A stretch of 64,000 bases of DNA from Algoriphagus limi (GTDB taxonomy: Bacteria > Bacteroidota > Bacteroidia > Cytophagales > Cyclobacteriaceae), in contig NZ_JANWGH010000001.1 in NCBI RefSeq assembly GCF_024919275.1, positions 1,186,296 to 1,250,295 on the forward strand, read 5' to 3'. Below are positions 19,049 to 28,270 of this stretch, piece by piece; within the stretch, counting starts at the first letter, position 1; every line of letters starts with the position of its first letter. The notes under the pieces were generated by a model. The model made no database searches, was not told where the DNA came from, and worked only from the letters and a program-made list of their open reading frames with translations. The translations under genes and the position numbers were made by a program.

Positions 19049-20446
19049 TTGTTGCTCACTGCCATTATCGCCTATTTGGCCCTTACAGTGGGCATTGGAG
19101 CCTGGTCTTCCCGCCTAGTCAAAAACTCCGGCGACTTTGTTTTGGCGGGAAGATCACTTCCCCTTTTTCTTTCAGCATCTGCACTTTTTGCTACTTGGTT
19201 TGGTTCTGAAACCATTTTTGGCGCTTCTTCTGTCTATCTAGAAGAAGGTCTGATTGGCGTAATTGAAGATCCTTTTGGAGGGGCTCTGTGTCTGATTTTA
19301 TTCGGGATGTTTTACCTCCGACCTATGTACAAAATGGAGGTCCTTACCATAGGCGATGTATTTAAAAAGCTGTTTGGTGCCAGAATAGAATTCTTCGCCT
19401 CTGTATTTATGATTCCAGCCTACTTTGGCTATGTAGCTGCACAATTAGTAGCACTTAGTTTGGTTTTGGGAGCTGTCAGTGACATTACACTTTTTCAAGG
19501 AATCTTGATTTCAGCTGGAATCGTTGTTTTCTACACCTTCCTCGGAGGGATGTGGGCTATCTCTATCACGGATTTTATCCAAACTACCATGATCGTCATT
19601 GGACTCCTTTGGGTTGCAACCATGATCGCAAATGAAGCCGGCGGAGTGATGGAAATTTTAAATCAAGCTCCCGAAAAAAGTTTCCAATTCTTTCCTGAAG
19701 GAAACCTGCATTCTTGGATGAATTACCTTGGAGCTTGGATAATTCTAGGTTTAGGTTCTATCCCTAGCCAGGATATTTACCAGCGAGTGATGTCTGCCAA
19801 ATCGCAAAAAGTAGCAGTCCAATCCACCTATCTAGCTGGTATCTTCTACCTTTCTTTTGGATTGTTGCCCTTGTTCATAGCTTTAGGAGCACAGGTTTTG
19901 TATCCGGAGTTGTCTTTGGAAAACAACCAAATGCTTCTGCCTCGAATGATATTGGCACATGGTGGACTTCCGGTTCAGATCGTATTCTTTGGAGCCCTAA
20001 TTTCTGCCATCATGAGCACCACAAGCTCGGGCTTATTAGCTCCTGCTGCTATCATTTCTGAAAACATCATACGACCATATTTTGGCAAGAAACTTAAGGA
20101 CAAGCACTTCCTGTGGATCCTGCGTTTCAATGTCGTCTTTGTAGCATTAATAGCCACTTTGATGGCAAGTTTGGAGTCTAATATTTATGATTTGGTAGCA
20201 GGGGCATCCATTTTGATGCTAGTTTCACTTTTTGTACCACTTACTGCGGGGCTTTATTGGAAAAAAGCTTCAAGCATGGGAGCTTTGATGTCCATGGTTT
20301 TTGGAATGATCTTTTATTTAGCAATTCTAAACTTTGAAACTGAAATAAAAGCTCATTTATATGGCCTTGGAGCCAGTATCATTTTCATGGTAATCGGAAG
20401 TTACAGTTTCCCTGATCGACAAAAACTCTCGCATGGAATATCCTAA
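19049..20446 (+). CDS. Sodium:solute symporter family protein
   Basis: This is a 465-residue, very hydrophobic protein with about 12-13 predicted membrane helices and the SSS-family N-terminal pattern, including DFVLAGRSLPLFLSASALFATWFG and later a GSIPSQDIYQRVMSAKS segment typical of the family. It should couple uptake of a small organic solute to sodium entry across the inner membrane; the substrate cannot be deduced. The best start is TTG at 19049, five bases after the ABC-F stop, because no ATG or GTG precedes the first membrane helix. Its end overlaps the RlmI gene by 14 bases, so the three genes probably form an operon. Confidence 0.88.
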   Translation: MLLTAIIAYLALTVGIGAWSSRLVKNSGDFVLAGRSLPLFLSASALFATWFGSETIFGASSVYLEEGLIGVIEDPFGGALCLILFGMFYLRPMYKMEVLTIGDVFKKLFGARIEFFASVFMIPAYFGYVAAQLVALSLVLGAVSDITLFQGILISAGIVVFYTFLGGMWAISITDFIQTTMIVIGLLWVATMIANEAGGVMEILNQAPEKSFQFFPEGNLHSWMNYLGAWIILGLGSIPSQDIYQRVMSAKSQKVAVQSTYLAGIFYLSFGLLPLFIALGAQVLYPELSLENNQMLLPRMILAHGGLPVQIVFFGALISAIMSTTSSGLLAPAAIISENIIRPYFGKKLKDKHFLWILRFNVVFVALIATLMASLESNIYDLVAGASILMLVSLFVPLTAGLYWKKASSMGALMSMVFGMIFYLAILNFETEIKAHLYGLGASIIFMVIGSYSFPDRQKLSHGIS

Positions 20447-21614
20447 AATCACCCTCAAAAAAGGCAAAGAGATTTCTTTAAAACGCAGACACCACTGGGT
20501 TTTTTCCGGTGCTATAGCCCAAATGCCTTCCAATTTGGAAAATGGACAATTGGTAGCGGTTTATTCCTCTCAAAACGAGTTTTTGGGTATCGGACATTTT
20601 GCTCCGGGATCAATTATGGTTAGAATCATCAGTTTTGAAAATCGAGCCATAGATCAAGAATTCTGGAATGAAATGATTTCTAATGCCTTCCTGCTTCGAG
20701 AAAAGCTGGGCTTAACCAATAATCCTAAAACAAATGTTTATCGCTTAGTACATGGAGAAGGAGACTTACTGCCAGGATTGATCATTGATTTTTATAACGG
20801 AACAGCAGTTATCCAATGTCACCAAATCGGAATGTATCAACATATTCCTGAAATAGCCCAAGCTCTGAAGGAATGCTATGGGGATAAACTAAGGGCAGTT
20901 TTTGACAAAAGCTCAGAAACCCTTGCCAAAAATTTTGGGCTTGCTGATAATCAATGGGTCTTTGGTGAACCTCAAACAGACCTTGTTCAGGAATATGGAG
21001 CTACCTATCGCATCGATTGGGAGAAGGGTCAAAAAACCGGCTTTTTCATTGATCAGCGGGAGAATCGAAAACTCCTAGCCGATTATTCGAAAGACAAAAA
21101 AGTACTGAATACATTTTGCTATTCAGGAGGATTCTCTGTTTTAGCTCTTCTTTCTGGGGCCAAGGAAGTTCATTCGGTTGATATTTCTCCAAAAGCCATC
21201 GAATTGACAGAGGAAAATATCTCTCTCAATCCGCAGATTGATTCAATACATGAATCCAAAGTAGCTGATGTGGTCAAATACATTCGAGAGATCGGAGACG
21301 ATTATGATATCATCGTTTTGGACCCTCCTGCTTTTGCAAAAAACATCAAAGCAAGACATAATGCTGTTCAGGCTTACAAACGATTAAATGCAGAAGCTTT
21401 GAAACGGATTAAAAAAGGGGGAATCCTATTTACGTTTTCTTGTTCTCAGGTAGTGGATAAGGCACTTTTCAATCATACCATAACTGCCGCTGCTATGGAG
21501 GCTAAGCGAAAAACCCGAATCATCCATCAGCTTTCCCAACCTGCGGATCACCCGATTAATATCTTTCACCCAGAAACTGAGTATCTCAAAGGCTTGGTCC
21601 TTTTTGTAGATTAA
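20433..21614 (+). CDS. rlmI: Class I SAM-dependent rRNA methyltransferase (RlmI-like, 23S rRNA m5C1962)
   Basis: The 393 residues match the RlmI layout: an N-terminal PUA domain (about 1-75, with RRHHWVFSGAI), a central EEHD-like region, and a C-terminal Rossmann methyltransferase with the SAM-binding NTFCYSGGF motif, acidic VDIS strand end and VLDPPAF motif, then FTFSCSQ containing the likely catalytic cysteine. RlmI methylates C1962 of 23S rRNA in E. coli; the same target is inferred here. The start lies 14 bases within the upstream symporter gene, suggesting coupled translation. Length is typical. Confidence 0.92.
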   Translation: MEYPKITLKKGKEISLKRRHHWVFSGAIAQMPSNLENGQLVAVYSSQNEFLGIGHFAPGSIMVRIISFENRAIDQEFWNEMISNAFLLREKLGLTNNPKTNVYRLVHGEGDLLPGLIIDFYNGTAVIQCHQIGMYQHIPEIAQALKECYGDKLRAVFDKSSETLAKNFGLADNQWVFGEPQTDLVQEYGATYRIDWEKGQKTGFFIDQRENRKLLADYSKDKKVLNTFCYSGGFSVLALLSGAKEVHSVDISPKAIELTEENISLNPQIDSIHESKVADVVKYIREIGDDYDIIVLDPPAFAKNIKARHNAVQAYKRLNAEALKRIKKGGILFTFSCSQVVDKALFNHTITAAAMEAKRKTRIIHQLSQPADHPINIFHPETEYLKGLVLFVD

Positions 21615-21674
21615 AATCAAAAATTCTGAAACCTTTTTGGCTTTTCAGCTATTTTCACAAAAAATAAAAACAAC

Positions 21675-22109
21675 ATGTATACAGGATTACAACATGCTCA
21701 CTCAGGACTTGCCTACTTAGTCCTTATTGCTTTAATCGTAGTAATTGTCTTGATGCTTATCGGCTCATTAAGTGGTCGGGAGTTTACCGAGAAAGATCGC
21801 AAGATTGCTTTAGTAGCTTTTATCCTTTCCCATGTTCAGCTATTACTTGGCTTGATTCTTTATTTCGTCAGTCCATTGGGCTTGGAGCTTTTTCAATCTG
21901 GAAATGCTATGTCAGATGCAACACTTCGATTGACCGCTTTGGAACATCCATTTATTAACATCATTGCCATCGTATTGATCACCATTGGATATAGCAGAGC
22001 AAAAAAGGCTTCCAGCTCAAGAGCTAAGTTCCGTAGCATTTACATGCTTTATGCGGTAGGCTTGGTTTTGATTTTAAGCCGAATTCCTTGGTCTTCTTGG
22101 ATTGGGTGA
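21675..22109 (+). CDS. Small four-helix membrane protein, function unknown
   Basis: This 144-residue protein has four predicted membrane helices: an N-terminal one after GLQHAHSGLAYL, two central ones, and one near the C-terminus before SRIPWSSWIG. Two histidines in the first segment (LQHAHSG) and others in helices 2 and 3 (SHVQ, LEHP) could bind heme or metal, and relatives are sometimes labelled cytochrome-b-like; that is only a suggestion. It lies 60 bases after rlmI and ends at a strong bidirectional hairpin. No specific function is assigned. Confidence 0.75.
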   Translation: MYTGLQHAHSGLAYLVLIALIVVIVLMLIGSLSGREFTEKDRKIALVAFILSHVQLLLGLILYFVSPLGLELFQSGNAMSDATLRLTALEHPFINIIAIVLITIGYSRAKKASSSRAKFRSIYMLYAVGLVLILSRIPWSSWIG

Positions 22110-22120
22110 AAAAGTCTAAT

Positions 22121-22162
22121 CAAAAAAAAAAGCGCTGAAATTAAATTCAGCGCTTTTTTTTA
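22121..22162. terminator. Bidirectional terminator between the small membrane protein and the permease
   Basis: A nine-base-pair GC-containing stem (22131-22139 with 22146-22154) is flanked by a run of A on the left and T on the right, so it serves both convergent genes. The right T-run touches the permease stop codon. Confidence 0.87.
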
Positions 22163-23404
22163 TTCATATCTCAATGACTCGATAGGATCTAATTTACTGG
22201 CTTTGAAAGCTGGAAAATAACCCGACAGTAATCCAACAACTACACAAATTATAAAGGCAATAAACATCCATAACCACGGAACTAAGAATCCGCCTGGGCC
22301 GATGATATTAGCAATTACGTTTCCTATTGCAATTCCTAAGATTACTCCAAAAAGTCCTCCAAGAATACAGATCATGATGGCTTCCATCAAAAACTGCTGA
22401 CGGATTCGTAAAGGAGTTGCTCCCAAAGCTTTTCTAATTCCTATCTCTCGTGTCCGTTCCGTAACCGAAACCAACATAATATTCATCAAGCCGATAGAAG
22501 CTCCAAGCAGGGTAATAAATCCAATACCAAAACCTCCTATTCGCAGATACCCGGCAACTTCTTCCAAACTTTCTGCTACAGATTGACTTTTTGTTAATTC
22601 AAAGGAATCCTCCTCTGTAACTCGGTCCTGACGGATTTTTCGCATGATTCCTATGGCCTGCCCCATTTCATAATCAATTCGGTCAGGACCTGATGCAACT
22701 GCTGTAGCTTGGTAACGGAAAGTTCCACGAGTATCCAGTCGAGCAGCATTTTCAACAGGAATAATGATCTGTCTATCTGCACCCTGATCAGCACCTACTC
22801 CACCCTGCTCTTCTAAAATTCCAACAACCGTATAAGGTCTTCCATAAATGGTAATTTTTTGGGAAAGCGGATCTTCATTAGACTCAAAGAGTATTTCTTG
22901 AATTTCTTCCCCAATGATGCAGACATTATTTCCATATCGTACTTCAGTACTTGAAAAATTTCTTCCACTCTTCAAGTCTATTGCTTTGATCCCCATATAG
23001 TTATCATCTCCCCCTAATATCCGAACATTTGGATCACTTGTCTTCGAACCTCTCTTTACCTCTGCCGAACCTGTAACTCGGACAAAAACTGTCGATATCC
23101 CAAAAGCCCCAAACTCGCTCTTGAAATCCTGAAGCTCCTTGTATTTAATTGGCGGGTATGATTTTTCTTCTTTTCCTTCCTGAATGGCCCGTCCACCCGT
23201 AAATCCCCTACTTCGGATATCGAAGGAATTAGCACCAAGGCCAGAAAAACTTTCAGCGATTTGAGCCTTGATCCCATCAATGGCAGTAAGCATTCCAACC
23301 AGCGAGGAAATTCCAATGGCGATAATCGCACCAGTTAAAATAGTTCGCAGGATATTGACCTGAATGGACTTCACGGCCTCCCGCATATTTTCGATCAAAT
23401 TCAT
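22160..23404 (-). CDS. ABC transporter permease, MacB/FtsX type
   Basis: The 414 residues have the MacB/FtsX layout: one N-terminal membrane helix (about 20-42), a large periplasmic domain (about 45-275), then three C-terminal membrane helices with the conserved [18 protein letters not shown] loop, which contacts the ATPase. Such permeases work by mechanotransmission, driving export or envelope remodelling rather than uptake. There is no ATP-binding gene nearby, so the partner ATPase must be encoded elsewhere. A 96-base gap without a terminator separates it from miaE upstream on the same strand. Confidence 0.9.
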   Translation of the reverse strand: MNLIENMREAVKSIQVNILRTILTGAIIAIGISSLVGMLTAIDGIKAQIAESFSGLGANSFDIRSRGFTGGRAIQEGKEEKSYPPIKYKELQDFKSEFGAFGISTVFVRVTGSAEVKRGSKTSDPNVRILGGDDNYMGIKAIDLKSGRNFSSTEVRYGNNVCIIGEEIQEILFESNEDPLSQKITIYGRPYTVVGILEEQGGVGADQGADRQIIIPVENAARLDTRGTFRYQATAVASGPDRIDYEMGQAIGIMRKIRQDRVTEEDSFELTKSQSVAESLEEVAGYLRIGGFGIGFITLLGASIGLMNIMLVSVTERTREIGIRKALGATPLRIRQQFLMEAIMICILGGLFGVILGIAIGNVIANIIGPGGFLVPWLWMFIAFIICVVVGLLSGYFPAFKASKLDPIESLRYE

Positions 23405-23500
23405 AAAATGTCCGCTTTTAAAACAGATTTGGGGAATTTTTAGGCTCCCAACTCATAAGTATAATCAAAACAAAAGAATCCTGTTTGAAGAAATCAAAAA

Positions 23501-24112
23501 TCAATGCATTCGATCCCCCCGTAATTCCATATTCTTAAGCACTTCAGCTTCATAATCGAGCCATTCTTGCCATCTTATATTCACCTTTTCAGGATCATGG
23601 TATTTACGAGCCATTTCAATAAAGGTGACATAATGCCCGGCTTCAGAAATCATTAACTCATAGTAGAACTTTTGCAGCTCCTCATCCTGAATGTTTTTTG
23701 ACAGAAGTTTGAAGCGTTCACAACTTCTCGCTTCAATTAAGGCATTCATAAGCAAATACTCTGTCAATTGCTCCATCCGGCTTCCACCCTTTTTGACAAA
23801 ATCATTGAGTTTGGCTACATACTCGTCCTTCCGCTGCTTTCCAAACTTCATACCTCGCTTGCGCAACTGATCCATAACCCGCTCGAAGTGCCCCCATTCT
23901 TCTGCCACAATCGGAGTCAAAGTATCAACCAAGTAATCTAAATCACTATATCGCACAATCAAACTGATACAGGAAGAAGCTGCTTTCTGCTCGCAATAAG
24001 CATGGTCTACCAAGATATCCTCAATTTGCATTTCAGCAATCCCTACCCACCTAGGGTCGGTTGGCAATTTGAGGTGCAGCATTTTTTGTCTAGTACTTTC
24101 TTCCCAACTCAT
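23501..24112 (-). CDS. miaE: tRNA-(ms[2]io[6]A)-hydroxylase
   Basis: MiaE is a non-heme diiron monooxygenase that hydroxylates the isopentenyl group of ms2i6A37 in tRNAs reading U-starting codons. The 203-residue protein is a ferritin-like helical bundle with repeated E...ExxH diiron ligand patterns, seen as EEWGHFERV (central) and SEAGHYVTF (later helix), plus EARSCERF. Length is typical. It lies two bases after the porin gene and is the third gene of an apparent lpxK-porin-miaE operon. MiaA and MiaB, needed to make its substrate, are not in this window. Confidence 0.92.
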   Translation of the reverse strand: MSWEESTRQKMLHLKLPTDPRWVGIAEMQIEDILVDHAYCEQKAASSCISLIVRYSDLDYLVDTLTPIVAEEWGHFERVMDQLRKRGMKFGKQRKDEYVAKLNDFVKKGGSRMEQLTEYLLMNALIEARSCERFKLLSKNIQDEELQKFYYELMISEAGHYVTFIEMARKYHDPEKVNIRWQEWLDYEAEVLKNMELRGDRMH

Positions 24113-24114
24113 CT

Positions 24115-26070
24115 TTAATCAAATAAATACCAAGTAATTCCAAGATCAATGAATGATTTTACTCCTGTATAATCAGGAGTCACAAAGTACCCCTCCTGAT
24201 TCATCAGACCAGCATTCAAGTGGTTGTATTTTAACAAAACCCGAGTTCGGTTGATCCGAAAATTCAAAAACACATCCACCACAGGGTAGGCATAAACATC
24301 AAATCTGTTTTGCAAATAAAACTGCTGATGGGAAGGCCAATAGGCATCCGCAAAAAAGCTGGAATGATACCTTACATCCAACCCTAACTGAACATATACA
24401 TTATCATTAAATGCAGGGCTATCAAAATAAAATCGTGTATTAGCAAAAACATCTGGAATTCGGAATGCGTCAGCTGCATCTCCAGAAATCGAAGTGAAAA
24501 TCACTTCGGCATCCCATTGGAATTTCTTTCCAATCCGTATTGCTGAACGTACCCCGGGCATCAGCATATAGGCTTCACCAGATGCTTGCTCTGGAACCCT
24601 TTCTTCATTGAAAAACACGTAATTATTTACCCGGTTTATAGTCAATGAGGGACGAATTTTGATTTTCCCAAAATCAATTTTCAAAGTACCCTTAACCTGA
24701 TCAACTCCTGTATTTTGAAAGTCATTATTCCAAATGAAATGATTTCCAAAAAACTGCTGCTGAACAGAAGTGGGCTTATAGAGGGCCTTAGTGTATTCGG
24801 CATCTAGCCAAGGCGATTGAAATACTCCGTGAATTTTAAATGCTCCTGGGAGCAGGTATTCTCCTTCGGCACTGATTGACCACTTCTCGGAAATTTTACC
24901 GATTAATTCACCCCCAACAAAAACCTCATTAAAAGCAGCATTTTCTTCAAAATTGGGATTTCTCATTCTCCCGTTTCGAAGTTTTGCAAAGGCATTGTAA
25001 TAAAAGCCTCCAAAGGTCCCTTTCACCCCAAACTCATTCCTCCATTCAGCAAAATTGTTGGAATTGATAGTCGTATCTGGATTAACAAAGCGAGTGGAAG
25101 GGTAGAAAAGTGAATCAGTAGTATTAAGCAAAGCATCAAAATTTACCTCCTGTTTTTTTCGATCAAAAACATGGTAAATCTGTAAACCGTCCTTCACCTT
25201 GTACTCGTGATAAACATGGTAATCCTGTCTCAAATCCCTCACTTGGGTATTTCGAAGCCAAACCTTGGCATCTTCATAGGTGAAATAAACAGAATTGGAA
25301 TCCACCTCAGGCGGAATAATACCTCCTATTTCATTGACGAGATGTCGCATTCTAGAAAAATTCCCCAAAAGCCAATACCTCCCATTTTCCGAACGATAAT
25401 TGGTATGAAAGGAATAGGAAGTTTGTTCCACCATATTATCATCCCGAGCATTTGGGTTCAAGGTTTTTCGTGATTTTATGGTATGAAACTCAAACCCCAC
25501 ATTCCACCTGGAATTCACATTTCGAGCGAACTCGATATCCAGCATATTTCGGTTTCCTCCTCCAAAAAATGCTGACATGTTGGTAAATGGGGACTTGGTA
25601 TCAAAGTATTTTCTTGTCTCTGGAGCATGATAATAAATATCATACGCATGAAAACCAGACCTAGTCCCTATCAGTGCGGGGATTTCATAAAATATCGGTT
25701 GAGCCGCCGATCCGATATTCCCTAAATCCTGATACTTCCATCCTCCCTTTGCCACTGGGTCATAATTATGAAAATTGGTCAAAGAAGTATCCTGAGGATA
25801 AAGAGTCAGACTATTTCGCTTAATATCTTTTTCGAAGAAAAACAGGGCTGTCGTGGGTCCAAAAACCATTCTTGTTGAGTCGTCCAACAAGGTTCTCCTA
25901 CCCCCGTTTTCCAATTCTTCATCAGAAGCCTGTTGTAAGGCTTCCCGTTGGACACGTTGATTGGGATTTTGAACCTGCCGACCATTTTGCGGTAGAGGAC
26001 GCTGCGCAAAGGATTGATGGCCAATCCCCAAAAAAATCAATACACAAATTCCGATTAAATATTTATTCAC
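24115..26070 (-). CDS. Putative outer-membrane porin (Porin_10-like)
   Basis: The 651-residue protein has a signal peptide (cleavage near SFAQ, about residue 22), a Q/N/R-rich linker, then many alternating amphipathic strands ending in an aromatic residue (ITWYLFD), as expected for a large outer-membrane beta-barrel. The phrase-like blocks match the Bacteroidota putative porin family. The start is GTG at 26070, overlapping the lpxK stop as GTGA, so translation of porin and lipid A kinase is probably coupled. Substrate is unknown. Confidence 0.85.
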   Translation of the reverse strand: MNKYLIGICVLIFLGIGHQSFAQRPLPQNGRQVQNPNQRVQREALQQASDEELENGGRRTLLDDSTRMVFGPTTALFFFEKDIKRNSLTLYPQDTSLTNFHNYDPVAKGGWKYQDLGNIGSAAQPIFYEIPALIGTRSGFHAYDIYYHAPETRKYFDTKSPFTNMSAFFGGGNRNMLDIEFARNVNSRWNVGFEFHTIKSRKTLNPNARDDNMVEQTSYSFHTNYRSENGRYWLLGNFSRMRHLVNEIGGIIPPEVDSNSVYFTYEDAKVWLRNTQVRDLRQDYHVYHEYKVKDGLQIYHVFDRKKQEVNFDALLNTTDSLFYPSTRFVNPDTTINSNNFAEWRNEFGVKGTFGGFYYNAFAKLRNGRMRNPNFEENAAFNEVFVGGELIGKISEKWSISAEGEYLLPGAFKIHGVFQSPWLDAEYTKALYKPTSVQQQFFGNHFIWNNDFQNTGVDQVKGTLKIDFGKIKIRPSLTINRVNNYVFFNEERVPEQASGEAYMLMPGVRSAIRIGKKFQWDAEVIFTSISGDAADAFRIPDVFANTRFYFDSPAFNDNVYVQLGLDVRYHSSFFADAYWPSHQQFYLQNRFDVYAYPVVDVFLNFRINRTRVLLKYNHLNAGLMNQEGYFVTPDYTGVKSFIDLGITWYLFD

Positions 26071-27125
26071 CGCTCAGTACTTTTCCCAAAGATTTTTTGC
26101 TGAATGAGATTTTTTAATTTTTCCTCGTTTTCAGGATTCAGCTTTGCCTCTATCGGGAGGACAAAAATCGGAAATTCTCCCAAAAATCCTTTGGGAAGTA
26201 AGGATTTAACTTTTACGCCATCTTTTTCGGTCGTTAAAAAAACCGGATTATCATCTCTATACTTTTCCGCTAATCCTTGAAGGCTTTGAATATCTTGATT
26301 TGTATAATGATGGTGGTCTGGAAAATGGCGGGATGCCAATAAAATATATTCTTGCTTACAAAACTCAACCATACTACTTGGATCCGCTAAACCAGTAAAC
26401 AGAATCACTTTATTTTGAAAATTGGAATTGCCAAAAAGAGGTTTAGGCTGACCATATTTTAAATTGGCGAAAAAAACCGGGGTATTTGACTTGGTGTATT
26501 TTTGAATTTTTCGGAGATATTTTTCTTCCTGTTCTTTTGAAATTTGAGAAGGAGATTTGGTCACAATCACCAAATCGGCTCTACGAACACCATTTCTACT
26601 TTCTCGAAGCCTTCCCATCGGCAATAAATAATCATTAAAAAAAGGCTGTTCCCAAGTAGTCAGAAGAATTGAAAAATCAGGTGTGATGTATCGGTGCTGG
26701 AAAGCATCATCCAAAATGATCAAATCAGGTTTTTCTTCTTTTTCTTGGATTTTCTCCACACCCAAAACTCGTTTTTCTGACACGTAGACTCCAACTTCCT
26801 TTCCAAATTTCTCATAAATCTGAAAAGGCTCATCTCCTATTTGATTCGCTGAAGTGGTAGAATCAGCCTCTAGAAATCCTTTTGTCTTTCTCCCATATCC
26901 CCTAGAAAGGATTGCTAAAGAATATTCATCTCTAAAAAGTCGAATGAGGTATTCAACCATAGGTGTTTTGCCCGTACCACCAACCCTTAAGTTTCCTACT
27001 GAAATGGTTGGAATTTTTGATTTCTGACTTTGCAATATTCCCCGATCAAAAAGTACATTCCTCACCCAAGTCACTAGATTATATATTCCAGCAAAAGGAA
27101 AGAGAAGAAAAAGCAGAAAGCGCAT
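26067..27125 (-). CDS. lpxK: Tetraacyldisaccharide 4'-kinase
   Basis: LpxK phosphorylates the 4' position of the lipid A disaccharide precursor at the inner-membrane face. The 352-residue protein starts with a membrane-anchoring hydrophobic helix (about 2-20) followed by Walker A GGTGKT at 49-54, and includes the LSRGYGRK and LDDAFQHR motifs characteristic of LpxK. It is the first gene of the lpxK-porin-miaE unit and is divergent from the Nif3-like gene, with only 41 bases between starts, which must hold both promoters. Confidence 0.96.
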   Translation of the reverse strand: MRFLLFLLFPFAGIYNLVTWVRNVLFDRGILQSQKSKIPTISVGNLRVGGTGKTPMVEYLIRLFRDEYSLAILSRGYGRKTKGFLEADSTTSANQIGDEPFQIYEKFGKEVGVYVSEKRVLGVEKIQEKEEKPDLIILDDAFQHRYITPDFSILLTTWEQPFFNDYLLPMGRLRESRNGVRRADLVIVTKSPSQISKEQEEKYLRKIQKYTKSNTPVFFANLKYGQPKPLFGNSNFQNKVILFTGLADPSSMVEFCKQEYILLASRHFPDHHHYTNQDIQSLQGLAEKYRDDNPVFLTTEKDGVKVKSLLPKGFLGEFPIFVLPIEAKLNPENEEKLKNLIQQKIFGKSTER

Positions 27126-27166
27126 ACGCGAGAATTCTTATTTTTGATCAAAGAAACTAAAAAACT

Positions 27167-28267
27167 ATGGAATACAAGATTCGGGACATCATTTCATATT
27201 TAAACCAAATCGCTCCTCCGGCTTATCAAGAATCCTATGATAATGCCACTTTAATCGTAGGAAATCCTGAAATGGAGGTGAAAGGAGTGCTTTGTTCTTT
27301 GGATTGTACGGAGGAAGTGGTAGAAGAAGCGATTCAGTTGGGAGCTAATTTGATTGTCGCTCATCATCCGATTGTATTCCGAGGCTTAAAAAGTCTTACA
27401 GGCAAAAATTACGTAGAGCGGACTGTCATTAAGGCTATCAAGCATGACATTGCCATTTTTTCCATTCACACCAATCTAGACCACGTCGCTCATGGAGTAA
27501 ATAAGCGCATTTGTGATCGGCTTGGACTGGAAAACACCCAAATTCTACAACCGAAAAAAGGGCTTTTAAACAAGCTTACCTTTTTTGTTCCCGAAGAAAA
27601 CAAGCAAGATGTGCTCGATGCCGTCTATGCAGCAGGCGCTGGTCAAATCGGAGAATACAAGGATTGCTCATTTCAAATCAAAGGAATGGGGACCTTCACT
27701 CCTTCAGAATCTGCTAATCCACATTTGGGTCAACGAGGAGTCCCTTCTTACGAGTCGGAAGTTCGAGCTGAAGTGATTTTGCCCAAACATTTGAGCGGAG
27801 CAATTTTACAGGCAATGCGGAAAGCTCATCCATACGAAGAAGTGGCTTATTACCTGCAAGAACTAGAAAATGAAAACCAAGAAGTGGGCGCTGGTATGAT
27901 TGGTGACTTGCCTGATTCTTTGGATGAACTGGGATTCTTGGATTATTTGAAAGAGGAAATGAATCTCAAAATCGTGAAGCATACTTCTCTAAGGGGTAAA
28001 AAAGTCAAAAAAGTTGCTGTTTGTGGGGGTGCTGGTATTTTTTTACTAAATGATGCCAAACGTCAAGGAGCAGATGCTTTTATTACAGCTGATGTAAAAT
28101 ACCATGAGTTTTTTGATGCAGAAGGCAGATTGATTTTATGCGATATTGGACATTATGAAAGCGAAATTTTCACAAAAGAATTGCTTGCGGATTTATTGTC
28201 GCAAAATTTTCCTAATATTGCACTCTATTTGACAAAAGTAGTTACAAATCCCACATCCTACAGATAG
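27167..28267 (+). CDS. Nif3-like dinuclear metal-centre hexameric protein
   Basis: This 366-residue protein belongs to the NIF3/YbgI family. It shows the metal-binding VAHHPIVF motif (H66, H67), HTNLDH, and the C-terminal DVKYHEFFDAEG and DIGHYESE motifs that complete a dinuclear metal site. The middle insertion (about 130-240) is the PII-like domain found in the long form. Homologs have been linked loosely to GTP cyclohydrolase I type 2 annotation, but the true reaction is unsettled. It precedes the zinc-ribbon gene by three bases, a pairing widely seen in bacteria. Confidence 0.93.
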   Translation: MEYKIRDIISYLNQIAPPAYQESYDNATLIVGNPEMEVKGVLCSLDCTEEVVEEAIQLGANLIVAHHPIVFRGLKSLTGKNYVERTVIKAIKHDIAIFSIHTNLDHVAHGVNKRICDRLGLENTQILQPKKGLLNKLTFFVPEENKQDVLDAVYAAGAGQIGEYKDCSFQIKGMGTFTPSESANPHLGQRGVPSYESEVRAEVILPKHLSGAILQAMRKAHPYEEVAYYLQELENENQEVGAGMIGDLPDSLDELGFLDYLKEEMNLKIVKHTSLRGKKVKKVAVCGGAGIFLLNDAKRQGADAFITADVKYHEFFDAEGRLILCDIGHYESEIFTKELLADLLSQNFPNIALYLTKVVTNPTSYR

Positions 28268-28270
28268 TAC

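Noticed and set aside
21615..21674. CTGAAA...TTTCAG hairpin after rlmI as a terminator
   Set aside because: The stem is only six mostly A/T pairs with a long loop and no following T-run.
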